Assembly (NCBI RefSeq): GCF_000801105.2
Contig: NC_079513.1
Coordinates: 23,714,273-23,778,272 of the forward strand
Direction: 5' to 3'
Origin: Raphanus sativus
Taxonomy: Eukaryota > Streptophyta > Magnoliopsida > Brassicales > Brassicaceae
Length of the DNA stretch: 64,000 bases
A program made the translations under genes and the position numbers. How positions within the stretch are numbered: the first letter of the stretch is position 1; each line of letters opens with the position of its first letter. Under the pieces are notes generated by a model. The model saw only the letters and a list, made by a program, of their open reading frames with translations. It was not told where the DNA came from and did not search any database. Shown piece by piece: positions 50,241-63,300 of this stretch.

Positions 50241-50989
50241 AACAGTTTGGCATGATTGATGATACACACATGGAAACGTAGGCTCAGGGTAAATTAGAAT
50301 CATAATAATTATAACAATGAGAATAAGAACAACGAACAATGATGAGATATAATTGATGCCAGAATAGATTAGTTTTAAGTTTACGAATATAAAATGAAAT
50401 AACAACGAGGTTTTCTATGTTATTGCGTGGACAATGAACGACGACCATCTTCCCATGTGAACTTGTCTCAGCTATCCGTTACGTTCAGTCACCCAATTTG
50501 TTTTGTCGTAAAACTAAAATTCAATCGAAACGTACGTTAGATAAAGTTAATGAGATGACAAGAAAAAACGGAAAGTGGGTCTCCATTTCCTATACATATT
50601 GACTAGTAACACATGAAAGTTAGGGTCCATAGGGTTAGAGACCGATTTGTTTTTCAAAATGGTTATTGGAGACCCAATTGCCGTAAATAATTTGGATTTT
50701 TGTGATAATTGCAATTTGTTTCGTTTTCATATACCAATATTTCCCGTATAAAGTTACACACTACGTACGAAAGAAAGTAAAACTCACAAAAATTGATGAA
50801 CACTAAATAGTAGATTAAAATAAGTATTGAATGCCACTAGGGTCACTTACCATGAGAAAAGGTCAAATGCTAAAGACATTGGCCTAATACGGGTCGAGAT
50901 ATTGTCAGTGTGATCTTGTCAAGTGCATGTGTGGCTTTATCTCTTTGTCTGTAAAAACCTTGAAAAGTTCAATGAACCTGTTGGGACGT
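50241..50989. other. Spacer
   Basis: AT-rich DNA without recognised features. Confidence 0.5.
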
Positions 50990-51532
50990 CCTAGATGCAC
51001 CCCTTGGTCAGATGTTCTATTAGATCGGATATTCGTACTGAATGCCAGATGTTCAATTAGAATGAGACGTCCATTGCTAAATGTCCAATCTCTTCGTTTA
51101 TTATGATTTTTTGTTTTGTTTTAAGTCTATGTCTTCACAAATTTGTTTTTGGATCATTATTTTCAAAAGGGTTCATATTAAGAGGAATTGAACCAAATAT
51201 ATATATATATATATATTAGATTTTATTTTTTTAATATCTGATGTGAAATTTGGACTATTTTTTATTTATTATGACAATTCTTTTCTCAAACCAATGACCA
51301 AATAACCTTGGTTCTGATACCAATCTGTTGTGATGAATCAGATGCATTCATGGCCTATGTGTACTACTAGAGCCATACCGGATGTCCGTACTGGAGGTTA
51401 AACGTTCAATTAAAACCAGACATCCGTCACCATTTGAATTTAAATCCTCACAGATTTGTTTTCACATTGTTACTCCCAAAAAGCCTCATATAAGATGGTA
51501 TTAAACCATATATATATATATATATATATATA

Positions 51533-53357
51533 GGGTAAACGACCTATTTCCACACCAGAATCATCGTATAGTAACAGTTCCATACAATTTTTCATGTTCG
51601 TCCTAATTACACATATTTTAAGTATATAAACCTAATTACACAAATTTTAAGTATATGACCCTATCTATACTATTAAATCAGGATCATATTGTGCTTTTTA
51701 CCTAAACTTACCCTTTCTTTAACTAACATTGCATATTTCATTAAAGACAATCAAGTAATATTAATAACAAATCTATATTGGGTTATTTTTTTGGATCCAT
51801 CCCACTGCACACATCAGATTTCTCTTGGGCCATTTGGGCAAACTAAGAAATCAGACCCAATTCTTATTTTTTTGCAAGTTCAAATAATTTATTTTCAGTC
51901 ATTCTTAATATTTTGTGTAGTGAACAAAAATTAATCACTTAATTATTATATTTTATCTTTTTAATATAATTTAAGCATTCATAGAAAATTTTGAATTTTT
52001 TCATTGGAATTTTTTCATTGAAAAATATAAATCTTTATTAAAAGTTTATAATTTTTTATTAAAAAAATTAACCACATAATAAAATTAATTTATCAGAGTT
52101 ATACCAACAAAATTCATTAAAAGATAAAATTTAATTTTAAACATAAATACTCATTAGACCTGGACGTTTGTGTACTCATTCGGGTACGGATCGGTTCTTT
52201 CGAGTATCGGATTTTTTGGGTTTTTAAATTAAACCCCATTCGGGTATTATAAAATTTCGGATTGGATTCGAATCGGGTCTTTCCGGATCCGGGTGAGTTC
52301 GGTTCTCATGCATAAGAACCAGAAAAATAACCAAATAATCAAAATATCTAAAATGGGTTCGGTTATTTGTACTCAAAGTAACCAAAGTATCCGATTCGGT
52401 TCAAATTCAAAAGTAATCAAAAGTAACCAAAAATATCCATTCTATACAGTTTTTTGGGTAAACTTTTATCCAAACTATCATATTTATCCAAAAATATTCA
52501 AAAGTACCGAAAATAACTACTATAGTTAACTTATAATATTAATTTAAAATATTAAAATAATTATAAATATAATTATAACATATATTTTTAGATATATATT
52601 CACATTTCAGATATCTTCGGGTATTCATTTAGTTCTCGGTTCGGATCGGGTTCGGGATCGGTTCTTCGTATATAGCAATTTAGAACTCATTCGGATATTT
52701 ACCCCGGGTCTGATCGGTTCGGAACCCTGATTTTCGGATCGGTTTTGGATTGGTTCTTCGGATCCGGATATTATGCTCAGGCCTATACTCATTTAAAATG
52801 AAACACGATAAAGAAAGATAAAAAGTTTAAGTCTTTTATAAAAAAACAAATATATGAAAATATGACATTTACTAAATATTTGTCAATTTTTTTAAAAATA
52901 AAGGAAAATAAAACCGCGCTTTGAAAGCGCGGATCAAAATCTAGTTTACCCTTATTTTCAAAGAGCCCGAAACAACATAGACGAAGATTTAGCTTGGTTT
53001 TACTGGTTTAAAATCTAATTTGATATCAAACTGATCAAACCGATATCAAACTAGTTGGTATTGAACTGAAATTAAAACCCGACCCGACCTGATATCCAAA
53101 TAGAACCTGACCCAACATTTTACTAAAGAGTTGGGTCGAGTATTATTTGAATATCAGGTTGGATCAGGTTTTAATTTCAGTTCGGTAATAAGATAAAATT
53201 TTAAACAATGTATGGTTTCGGGTTTTGGGTTTCGATCTTTGAAAATAGGGGTAGATAAGTTCATATACTTAATATGTGTGTAATTAGGACTAGCATGAAA
53301 GATTGCATGGAACTATTACTATATGATATTTTTGGTGTGGAAATAAGTCGTTTACTC
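51533..53357. mobile_element. MULE-type TIR element, split by a Helitron
   Basis: The left arm starts GGGTAAACGACCTATTTCC (51533) and the right arm, read from 53357 on the other strand, starts GAGTAAACGACTTATTTCC. Homology continues for more than 100 bases, including TAGTAACAGTTCCAT/TAGTAATAGTTCCAT and GTCCTAATTACACA. Flanking 9-mers are ATATATATA and ATAAATATA, a target duplication with one mismatch. About 130 bases in from the left, a Helitron interrupts it. Confidence 0.82.
51664..52944 (+). mobile_element. Non-autonomous Helitron nested in the MULE-type element
   Basis: A 1,281-bp plus-strand element: 5' TCTATACTATTAAATCAG at 51664 after host A, and 3' CTAG at 52941-52944 before host T. 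A hairpin CCGCGCTTT/AAAGCGCGG sits 8 bases before CTAG. The interior (52160-52780) has degenerate TCGGGT/TTCGGAT repeats. No helicase gene. Confidence 0.9.
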
Positions 53358-53470
53358 ATAAATATATTAGATTTTATTTTGTCTAATATCCAATATAAAA
53401 TTTAGATTATCTTTTTATTTATTCGGATAGGTATATTGGTGATTACTTTTTTCTCACTTTTAGCTATAAG

Positions 53471-54825
53471 CCAAGTTTAGGTATAATTCCAACATAAAAA
53501 CACTCAGCCAAACGAGTTAATGAATCACTAATTTTATGTATAAATCTGAAGATGGAACGAGCAGAAGCAACAATACAAACGATAAAAAGCAGACAAACTG
53601 AATGTAACTATTTGGATCTTATAATGATTTTAATCAAAAATCTTGACGTTGTAATAATATACAAAACTCCAATAAGCACTACCGCAAAAAGTATTTTGAC
53701 GTTGAACGTGAGGGTCTCTTATTTTTATTTGCATGTAAAAAATAATTAATTGATGTCCTGCACCTTGTACAGACTTATATATATACATATCAATATTTAA
53801 TTATAATATATATTTTTACTAAAAATATTAGTTAGATACAAATTTTAAAAAGCAATTCTTTCAGATAGTTTTTTTTTAAGTTTTGTCACAAAATAGCACT
53901 CAAATAAAATTACCAAAATAGCATTTTTTGTTTTTGAAAATTTTAATTTTATTTATTTTTTTGAAATTTGAAACCCATACCCAAAACCCACATCTTAACT
54001 CTAAACCATAAACTTAGAATTAGTTAACCTAAATGGTATAAATGCACATTTTACATTTTAATAAAAAAAAATTTAGTCATTTTTCTTTTCTAAAAACTAT
54101 TTTTGTGAAGATAAACTGAAAAGATTATCCAAAGAAATTTTTAATTTTTAATTATAAAAATTTGATATTCATATTTGTAGTCAATGTATTAAATTATGAT
54201 CTTTTGTTTTATAGTTTCATTTATGAGATGCGGATTTTGGATCCATTTTTATAGCAATAATCAAATTAAGAAACCTAAATTTGAAATTAAACAATTATTG
54301 TATTTGGAATGAAAGCTAATGACACTAAAATGATTATAAACAACTACAACCCATAAAACGTCAATAAAATAACAATAGCCTAGGATGTTCAATCCAGTAA
54401 AACCGAACTGAATCAAAATAGAAAAAATAGTTTGAATTTTGGTAGTCCAATTAAACTGAATCATCGTTATTTTTAATAAACCGCAGTATATAGATATGAT
54501 TCAGTATATTAATCAATCTATTTGTTAATGTCAAATTTTATATTTATTTATTAATTAAATATTCTAAATATCATGGTAATTATATATTAAAATATATATT
54601 TAAAAATAATAGTATATATATATATATATATCCGTGGAATAGGTTAACGTTTATTAATTATTTTAAATATCATGATATATATTAAAATAAAATTTTAAAC
54701 AATAATATTTGTTAAACTAATGATTTATTCTAAAATAATGAAGAAGATGACAATTATGCAAATTAACTAAAATAACGGAGAAGCTGACACATAAGCAAAA
54801 TAATTTTTCAAACAATAGTATAGAT
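53471..54825. other. AT-rich spacer
   Basis: No gene. A weak inverted pair (TTTGTCACAAAATAGCACTC near 53882 and CTATTTTTGTGAAGATAA near 54098) surrounds degenerate AAACCC boxes and may be another decayed MULE-MITE. Confidence 0.4.
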
Positions 54826-54839
54826 GAAAACTATGTATT

Positions 54840-55375
54840 TGTCCCGAGCCGCTTGAAACCTGGAACACGGCTGCATCAACAGCCTGCAGTCTTTGTCCCG
54901 AGCCGCTTGAAACTCGTAACCACTTGTTTTACAGATGCAAATTCTCAGAAGAAGTCTGGAAGAACCTTGCTGCTAAGTTAATGTCTCAGCACTATACAAA
55001 TGATTGGGAAGAGATTATTCGGCTCCTAACAGACCAGAACTGGAATTCCACCCGCTTATTCCTGATCAGATACGTGTTCCAGACGACATTATCTGCTATT
55101 TGAAAAAAGAGGAATGGAAGAAGACATGGAGAAAGGTCCAACAACCCTGCAACTCTGATCAAAGGTGTAGACAAGGCTGTAAGAAATCGCATCTCAAGCT
55201 TGCGCATCATGGGAGCACGCAAGTAGAACAAAGCCATGGAAACATGGTTCTCAATTAGATAAAAGATCATGTCTTGTTATAGCTTTTAAAAAAATTATAA
55301 ACCATCAAACTTATGATGCAGTCATTGTAAAAATGTTTTTTTTCTTTAAATAAATTTAACATTCATTCAAAAAAA
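54840..55375 (+). mobile_element. 5'-truncated LINE (3' end with zf-RVT remnant)
   Basis: A perfect 14-bp target duplication, GAAAACTATGTATT, flanks the insert (54826-54839 and 55376-55389), which ends in an A-rich tail. The plus strand reads ETRNHLFYRCKFSEEVW at about 54930-54962, the zinc-binding segment found after the reverse transcriptase of plant LINEs, then a C-terminal region to TAG near 55257 with at least one frame break near 55088. At the 5' end the 22-base phrase TTTGTCCCGAGCCGC... occurs twice, 54 bases apart. Confidence 0.88.
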
Positions 55376-55389
55376 GAAAACTATGTATT

Positions 55390-56122
55390 AATTTTAAATA
55401 TTTTTGACTTTTTCATGTTTCTGTTTTGAAAATATAAAATATCCATTGTGAATTTATAAAAAATAACAATTAAATAAAAAATAACGTCTAGAACTAACAA
55501 AAGAAGAGGAAAAAAGAGTTCCTGTTTTATTCTGTTATAAAATCATTAAGCATTCTATGAAAAGATATTTTCTTGAATCTTCACATTTACACCCCAAAAG
55601 AAAAAATTCTAGCGGAATAAGCTACTGTTTTGGCTTCCTCTCAGGTCTGCCACAGCTCTTGTATTTAAAACCGGCTTCAAGTTGGTCACGGCTCACATTT
55701 GTAAATTCGGTATTATTCACTACACACTTCATTATTATGTTGACTTTCCTTTTGTGTCTCTATTGGTTCGGTATAAACAGTCAACATACTTTGTTGACCA
55801 GAAGAAAAGGTTGATCACCGACTAGTCAAGGAGGACTGAGACTACGTGAAAACAGTAAAGGGGCTAAAACTGAAATAAAGCACTTCAGTTTAAACTAGGT
55901 TCGATGACGTGGCAATCAGACATGCAACAAAGCAATGCCCGCGCAACACCTGGTCAAAACCCCATACGTCTGCAAATGTCTTCGCAAAGCTCAGGTGATA
56001 GAGAACTGAGAATCTCCAGAGACAAATTAGACACTTTGTCCTATTTCTAGAGCGGCGATATTAATTATACCAGATTATCAATCTCACCTCTCGTGGCGAC
56101 TGTTGTGTACGCGGGAGCCTTC
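55390..56122. other. Promoter region and 5' UTR of NAC089
   Basis: Non-coding DNA with more balanced composition from about 55840. In-frame GTG at 56093 precedes the first ATG at 56123. No other gene. Confidence 0.5.
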
Positions 56123-57920
56123 ATGGAGGTGGAGCCGGTGGGAGGAGTTTCTAAGGATACAGTAGAAGCGTCGACGGTGTTTCCAGGGTTCAAGTTCTCG
56201 CCGACTGACGTGGAGCTGATCTCGTATTACCTGAAGCGGAAGATGGACGGCTTGGAGCGGTCCGTCGAGGTTATACCGGAAACCGATATTTACAACTTCG
56301 AGCCTTGGGATTTGCCCGGTTTGTTCTGTTTCTACTCTTTGATGTTCGTCTGATATACTCAGGGCTTATGGAGAAAAAAACACAGAACTTACTATTTTAG
56401 GTGCACTTTATAGATGTCATGTTATCAGATATTCAGAACTTACTATTTTTAGGTGTCATGTTTTCTTGTTACTCCTTATCGGATACCTCTGCTCCAACTG
56501 CAACATGTGTCTCGTGGAGTGTCTTAACTCTTAAGATAGATAACGTTCCTAATTTTTATATTTCCAACAACATGTTGTTTCCATCTTATTATCCCTTCTG
56601 ATCGACAGCAACATGTGTCTAGTGGAGTGTTAAAGATAGTTAACTTTCCTATTTTTTTTATTTCCAGATAAATCGATAGTTAAATCCGATACCGAATGGT
56701 TCTTCTTCTGTGCACGTGGCAAAAAGTATCCACATGGGTCACAGAACAGGAGAGCAACCAAGATGGGATACTGGAAAGCCACTGGGAAAGAACGTGATGT
56801 TAAGTCTTCCTCGGAAGTGATCGGGACAAAGAGGACGCTTGTCTTCCATATTGGTCGTGCACCAAAAGGCGAAAGAACAGAGTGGATCATGCACGAATAC
56901 TCCATGAAAGGAGTATCACTGGTTAACTGTTCTGAGACTTTAATAAAACTGTTAACCATTACATACTTTGATACTGTTTATAATTTTTCAAGAGCCTCCC
57001 AGAGATTTAGTTGATTATCTTGCGTGTATTCTAGGATGATGCTTTGGTTGTTTGCCGGCTTAGGAGAAACATGGAATTTCATAAAGCACCAGAGCCAAAT
57101 TTAGCAGCCGATAAGCACATGATCTTGACAGATGATCCGGTTAGTTCAGGTAGCCCATATGATTGGGACAGCATGGTTGATTTTTACCTTGCAGGTGAAT
57201 CAAGTGAAAACCTTCTCACTGAGATGGCAGAGACATCAAGAAATGTACAGGTTTGTCACCTTTGTTTCACTTCTTGTTAATGAAATATTGATCATTGCCG
57301 TTTCTGAAATTTTGGGAGATATAAACATTTTAGTAAATATCTTGATAATTTTTTTTTCATAATTTAAGTGCACTACCAAACGTCCAAACCTATGTATATT
57401 TGTTTTTAAAATGTTGCCGAGGACCGGCCTGTGATATTGATCCACCATTTGCTTTTCCACATACTTGTTTGATAGCTTTGGATACATGCACTAACGTTTC
57501 ACATAGTGCATCATTTCTTGATGAAAATTGAATCATTGTGCTTTATTCTCACACTTATTGATGTGGTTGTGTGTCTAGGTGCATACCGATGAAGATCTCT
57601 TTGCGGATATGCTCAGCGATGAAATCATCAATCTTGATGAAATGGTGATGACAGGGAACACACCAAACGAAGTGCCAACACTTGAATCAGCATCATCGGC
57701 CATAAGGGTACTTCCTTTACCAAACATGATAGACAGACAGATGGCTTCACTGGTAGAGGAAATACCACCACAAAAGAAGAAAGGGAAAGATAACAGTGGC
57801 ACTGAACCATTGTCGAGCTGCTTTGTGGGACTATACCATATCAAAACGGTGAACCGAGCACGATGGGATGTTATTATATTTGTAGTGGTTCTGCTTGCTT
57901 TGTTGTTTCATCTAGAGTAA
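56123..57920 (+). CDS. NAC089: Membrane-tethered NAC transcription factor NAC089
   Basis: Four exons (56123-56318, 56668-56921, 57035-57250, 57579-57920) encode 335 residues. The ATG at 56123 is chosen because it is the first in-frame ATG; the frame is open upstream from a GTG at 56093. The NAC domain shows [43 protein letters not shown] and [16 protein letters not shown]. The regulatory region is acidic. The last residues, [18 protein letters not shown], form a single tail anchor. Arabidopsis NAC089 is held at the ER and released to the nucleus under ER stress or sugar/redox signals; the tail here makes the same mode likely. Locus equivalent At5g22290. Confidence 0.96.
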
Positions 57921-58989
57921 GGCTATATAAGTAGTAGTAGGAAGCCATGTCCTGTCTCATTCTTTCTGTTCATTGCTTCCTATCCATGTTTATGTTTATG
58001 TGTTTTTGTGTATAGACGCGGTTTATATGTTCATTTGGCGTTTAATGTTTCAACTTGATTAATCTGTCCATTTTTTGGTTCGGTTTATTGAACTGCAAGC
58101 AAACAGAAATCAAATCCCCGCAATCAGAAGAATCTCGAAATAAAAGACCAAACCGTTGTTAGGCTTTGTGCATTTGCTTTTTGGTTTTGTTTGGTTTTTC
58201 TGATTAAAAAAAAAGAAATATTGGAATTGTCTCGAAAAATCAGTAAAAATATCAAAAATTCAGTTAATGTTTTTTAAAAAATCTGTATCCAATTTATTTC
58301 CGATTCAGTTAATTTTTAAATATTGTTTAGATAAAAATATCAAATAATTTGAATTTTTAGATTATCAATAATTTAAATAATCATATATTTTCTTACAAGG
58401 GTATAGATATCTGTAACTTTTAGTTGTTGTTTTGTTTTTTTTTCTTTTTGATATCTGTAAAAACCTTTGTGTGTAAATTAACAAAATGGATAACTGAAGG
58501 GGTAATTTTGTAAATAGTATCTATGTCCGTACTCTTCTTCTTCTTCTTGTCTTCACCGTCTCTTAACGACGGTTGCACTTTTAGATTATCCGTTAAACCT
58601 CTCTGCTTTAACATCTCGTTCTCTTTTCGCTCTCTTTACGAGAAGAACTCCGTTCTCGAGAAAGCTAGTAGCTTCAGACGATTTCATCGAAAGATCTCGA
58701 TCAGTCTCTTCCTATTTCTCCCCTGCTTCGCAAACCCTAGGGAAAGACAATGAAGTTTGATTTCACTCTTCAATTTTGATCTGTAAGTTCTGATTACATC
58801 GTAATCGTTCTAGTTTTTGGAAATTTAGGAAGTGGGTTGGTGAATTACATCTTAAAGTTTTGACCTTTCAATCTCATTCTCCGATTAAAAAATATAATTT
58901 GACGATTGGATTAGGATGTGGGAAAGTGACGTTCTTTCTTTCAGTCTGGAACAGGTTTTGTTGGAGCTAACCAAAGAGACAAAAGAAAG
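57921..58989. other. Spacer, promoter and 5' UTR of the next gene
   Basis: AT-rich to about 58500, then a CT-rich leader with AACCCTAG (58732). An intron in the 5' UTR is possible, because the leader is followed by a GTAAG-like donor near 58780 and an acceptor-like tract near 58945. No other gene. Confidence 0.45.
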
Positions 58990-59839
58990 ATGTCGAGGCC
59001 GATCATGCTTGTCTTTCTACTGGTTATACTTATAGTCACTTCTCAGTTTGAATGGAGGCAACCGCTACTTGAGCTTGATGCTGCTCCTAGCTTGTCTCAG
59101 AAACACCAGCAGATTGCAAAGAGGGAAGATGCTGTCAAAGAGAAGGTACACACACTCATTTTGATTTTTAACTCTTCACTCTGTGTGTGTTCACATTCAG
59201 AAGTTGTGGCTTCTGTGATACCTGAATTGGTTTTTGTGACTATTGACTTATGGACTAGTGTAACATCACGTGAGATATGCACGAATTGAGTAAAAATTCG
59301 GTTATCTTATAATGTTCTAATTCTAAGAGGTTCATCGTATATGTATGTATTATGGAACATTTTGGACCAATCAGTTTCTGGACTTTTTGTCTTGTCTTTC
59401 TGCGTTTATTCTTGGCATTGAGATGCTTATAATTTCACTAGACTCTGCACAGTGACTGATTAGAACTTTTAATTTTTCGTTGAACTATTGGTTTGAGCCC
59501 TCTATTGTTTTTTTTTTCAGATTAACATCAAGTAGTTAAGGTTATTGTGGAGTGAAATAGTATAAAAACATCTTTGTCTTGCAACCTCCTATTATGCAAA
59601 TGCATATTGTCCTGTTCTGACCCTTCATCTTGTCACTTTGTTATTTTTGTCCATTGTTACAGATCATCTTGTCACAAGAGAGACATATCCAGAGGCTAAA
59701 TGAGCTTGTACGAACTCTTCAAATGCAGTTGCTGCGTTGCAAAGGACAAGAGAACCAGACAAGAAACGCCACTGAAACCTCCCGTCTCAGCAAGCAGCAG
59801 TTCATTGAGCTCGAGAGGAAACACATTGTGGAAGACTAG
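58990..59839 (+). CDS. Small single-pass membrane or secreted protein (At5g22280-like)
   Basis: Two exons (58990-59145, 59663-59839) give 110 residues. Residues 7-19 (LVFLLVILIVTSQ) form a hydrophobic signal peptide or anchor. The rest is a heptad-like, Gln/Leu-rich coiled coil (IILSQERHIQRLNELVRTLQ) ending in ELERKHIVED. The size and position after NAC089 match a small unknown gene at the Arabidopsis locus. I do not recognise a catalytic domain. Confidence 0.75.
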
Positions 59840-60314
59840 TTTTTCATCCCATTACAACAACTCTTATAAATAACATGAATGGTGCACGTAAACGCGGTAG
59901 GAAAAAAAAAACTGAAAATTCCTCTCTAAAGTTCCAAACTGCAAACTGTTGTATTTTATTTATGTTGTGTTAACATGTTCCTGCAAATTTGATCACAAGG
60001 ATTGTCTTAATCTTATGACGAAGATTGAGATATTCAAATTGTAATCAGAGAATTTGGGTACTTGTAGTATCTTTTCATATGGCTTGATGGTATTATTAGC
60101 TAATCTATGTGTGTATCTGTTTGCATAGTCAACCTTTGGTTTGTTGTTTGGGTTTTACTTTGACTAAACTAAGATAACAAAGTCTAAGATGACAAAGACA
60201 ATCTTATGTCATATGAATCTTCCATATTATTTGCAACTTCTTTTTTTGGTTCCATGGTTCCATCAGTCAAGACCCTAAATATCACCTACCGTATTCCATC
60301 ATTTTCCAAGTCAA
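59840..60314. other. 3' flank up to the LINE tail
   Basis: 3' UTR and AT-rich spacer. No other feature. Confidence 0.5.
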
Positions 60315-63300
60315 TATTTTTTTTTTGCGCAACAAGAAACTTCATATTAGGAGATTAAGCGAAATGGGCTACAGGAGCGTTTTGGATACAAAGATGGGCT
60401 TTTGCGATCGAGTCCGCAGGCCCGTTAGAAAGCCTAGAGCAAAAAGAAAAAAGACAGAAAGAGAAGGCTGAGGAAATCGAATCGACGTCCGACAGAACAC
60501 CGTAGAGATCTGTCGGTCTCCGCTTCGTGTTGATCGCTGCGACGAGCGCTTGAGCATCTGATCGAAGCCAGATTGAAGTGATCCCGAGAGAGAGAGCGTG
60601 GAGGAGGGCTTCCCGTATAGCTAGGGCTTCCGCCATGATTGCCGAAGATACATGCAGGAAGGATTGCCCCCCTCTTCCTATTTCAGGAGCAGCGGATCCA
60701 TCCTCTGCTTTGATGATCCAGCCAACCCCTGCGATACCTGAGGAGGAGAGCCAAGCCCCATCCGTATGACAGACGAAGGTCCTCGGTGGGAGAACGGGAG
60801 TCGGTGGGATCCTGGCGGATCGCTGAACCGGGGGATCCGGGGGAGGTTGTGCTCGCTCCCATTCCTGTGCTGCCTGTAGCGCTTTTGTAACGATGCTGCG
60901 CGAGCTTGAGGGTCGCTTGTCGAAGATTAGTTGATTCCGGTTCAACCAGATGAACCAACAAATCCAAGGGAAGATGTTGATCGTGATACCCACCGGTGGG
61001 AGGTTACGCCAAGTGGTGGAGTGAGATAGCACCTCCGCAAAGGAGCTACTCATAGACGGATCGATGGCTGCTTCCCAAGGTGCCAACTGCCAAATTTCGT
61101 GCACAAATTGACATCGAAGGAACAGGTGATCAGTTGTCTCCAGTTCCCCACAACGAGGACAGAGCGTGTTTGCTAATAAGCCCCTCTTTTGCAGGTTCTC
61201 TCCTGTCGGCAGCGCTCCTTGGATGATCTTCCACATGAAAAGCTTCAATTTTGGCGACATCTTTGGCTTCCAAATGAGCTTCTTCCATTCGAAAGGGATC
61301 GGGGGCAGTGAAGAAGACGATGAGGAGACTAGAGATTGGGCTCCTGAGAAATAACCGGACTTCGTGGTGTACTCGCCCGACGGATGTAGCGGCCAGATGA
61401 AGGCGTCCTCATTATTCAAAACACTCGGTCTAATACGCAGAATAAGGTGAGCCATCTCAGGCAGTATATTGTTGATTTTCGCGAGGTTCCATTCTCTGGA
61501 TTCAGTAGCTAGGAGGTCTGCAACTAGGAGGTCTTGATCATGTTCTGTCGATGGGCCGAAAGGTCGTAGATTGTCGCTAGGGCTAATCCAGGAGTCGCTC
61601 CAAACTCTAGTAGAAGTTCCATTACCAATTGCTTTGCCTAGGTGAGCTAGTAGTAGATCTCTACCCCATAAGATACCTTTCCAACCATGTGAAGATTCGG
61701 TTTTGACTGCAGTAGATAGAAATTCTTGATTATGACAGTACTTCCCATAGAGAACCCGGGCCAACAGACAGGTTGGTTTCTTTAGAATTCTCCACGCTAT
61801 TTTAGCTAGTAAAGCTTGGTTAAATAGCTGAACATCTCTAAAGCCCAAACCCCCAATGCTTTTAGGCTTAGTCATTTTATCCCAAGCTATCCAGCAGATT
61901 TTCCTTTCACCGTTACTATTATCCCACCAGAAACGCACCAGGACTGATTGAATTCTGTTGCATAATCCCACAGGTAACTGGAAGCAAGACATTGCATAGG
62001 ATGGGATGGCGGAGAGGACAGACTGAAGCATCGTCATTTTACCGGCAGTTGATAAGAAGCGCGTGGACCAACTCACTGCTTTCTGCTTCATACGGTCTAC
62101 GATAGATGAGAAGAGGTCACTCTTCTTCCTGCCGAAGTGTTCAGGTAGGCCTAAATACTTCCCTACGCCTCCCTCTTTAGAGATACCTAGAAGTGCTTTC
62201 ACTTGGTCTCTAGTAGCTTGAGGTGTCTTGGCCGAAAAGGATATAGAGGACTTGTCCGGGTTTATTTTTTGTCCAGATGCAGCTTCGTAGTCATGTAGTA
62301 TCTTGAGTAGGGAGTTGCAGGACTTATGGTTTGCTCTTGTGAAAAACATCGTATCGTCTGCAAATAGTAGATGGTTAATTCTAGGGCTATTATTTGAAAC
62401 TCTCACACCCGGGAGTAAACCATTTTGTTGTGCTTTCCTGCAGAGGCTCGAGAGGACTTCCCCACAGAGGATGAAGATGTAAGGTGACATCGGATCACCT
62501 TGTCGGATGCCGCGTTGGGGTTTAACTTCACCTTTCACTTCGTTGTCGATGAGAAAGGAATACGATACAGAAGAGATGCATTCCAGGACCCACCCTGTCC
62601 AGGTAATATCAAATCCCAGACTGATGAACACCTGTCTGATGAAAGACCACTCTAGACGGTCATAAGCCTTACTAATATCCGTTTTGACAGCCATGCAGCA
62701 ACGTTTCTCCGCTTCAGACGTCTTGAGATAATAAAGGACCTCATGGGTGATTAGCACGTTATCGGAGATGGCTCTTCCAGGTATGAATGCAGACTGATTT
62801 TCCGAAATGATATCTTGAAGAATAGGCTTTAGGCGTAGAGATAATAGCTTGGAAATTGCTTTATAGTACACGTTGCACAAAGCAATAGGGCGAAAGTCAG
62901 ACACCTTTAGTGGATTGTTAATCTTGGGAATCAGCCTAATGTTCGTGTTGTTTATCTTGGTAGGTAGCGACCCCGTAGAGAAGAAGGACCTGATCTCGCA
63001 GCAGATAGCAGGACCGACAGTAGGCCAGTTAGTTTGGAAGAAGCTAGCAGAAAAACCATCGGGCCCCGGGGCTTTGTCCGGGTGGATTGAGAAGATGGCT
63101 TCCCTTATCTCCTGGTCTGAAGGCAGAGAAGTGAGTAGTCTGTTCATTTCAGCAGAGATACATGGAGTAAGAGCATTTGATACTATGTCAGAGGCTTGTG
63201 GATTTGACGAGGTGAAGATGGTTTGGAAGTACTGAGAGATGACGTCTGCAATCTCCTCATCATCAAAGACTGGATTACCCGCAGCATCCTCAAGCATGGA

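Larger units (their letters stand above)
50990..53470 (-). mobile_element. TRIM-like LTR pair, right repeat split by later insertions
   Basis: Two related segments share ordered blocks: (ACC)AGACATCCGTC/GAGACGTCCATTG, CACAAATTTGTTTT/CACAGATTTGTTTT, TCATATTAAGAGG-like/TCATATAAGATGG, a TA microsatellite, TATTAGATTTTATTTT, and TAATATCTGATGTG/TAATATCCAATATA. The first copy spans about 50990-51280. The second runs 51333-51532 and resumes at 53358-53440. Between them, 51314-51328 is complementary to the Met-tRNA primer site TGGTATCAGAACC, setting minus orientation. Exact ends are uncertain. Confidence 0.6.

Noticed and set aside
53875..54120. Possible additional MULE-MITE
   Set aside because: The inverted ends match only loosely and no 9-bp duplication could be found, so it is mentioned but not called.
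56093..56122. Upstream GTG start for NAC089
   Set aside because: GTG initiation is not expected in plant nuclear genes; the first in-frame ATG at 56123 gives a protein of the right length.
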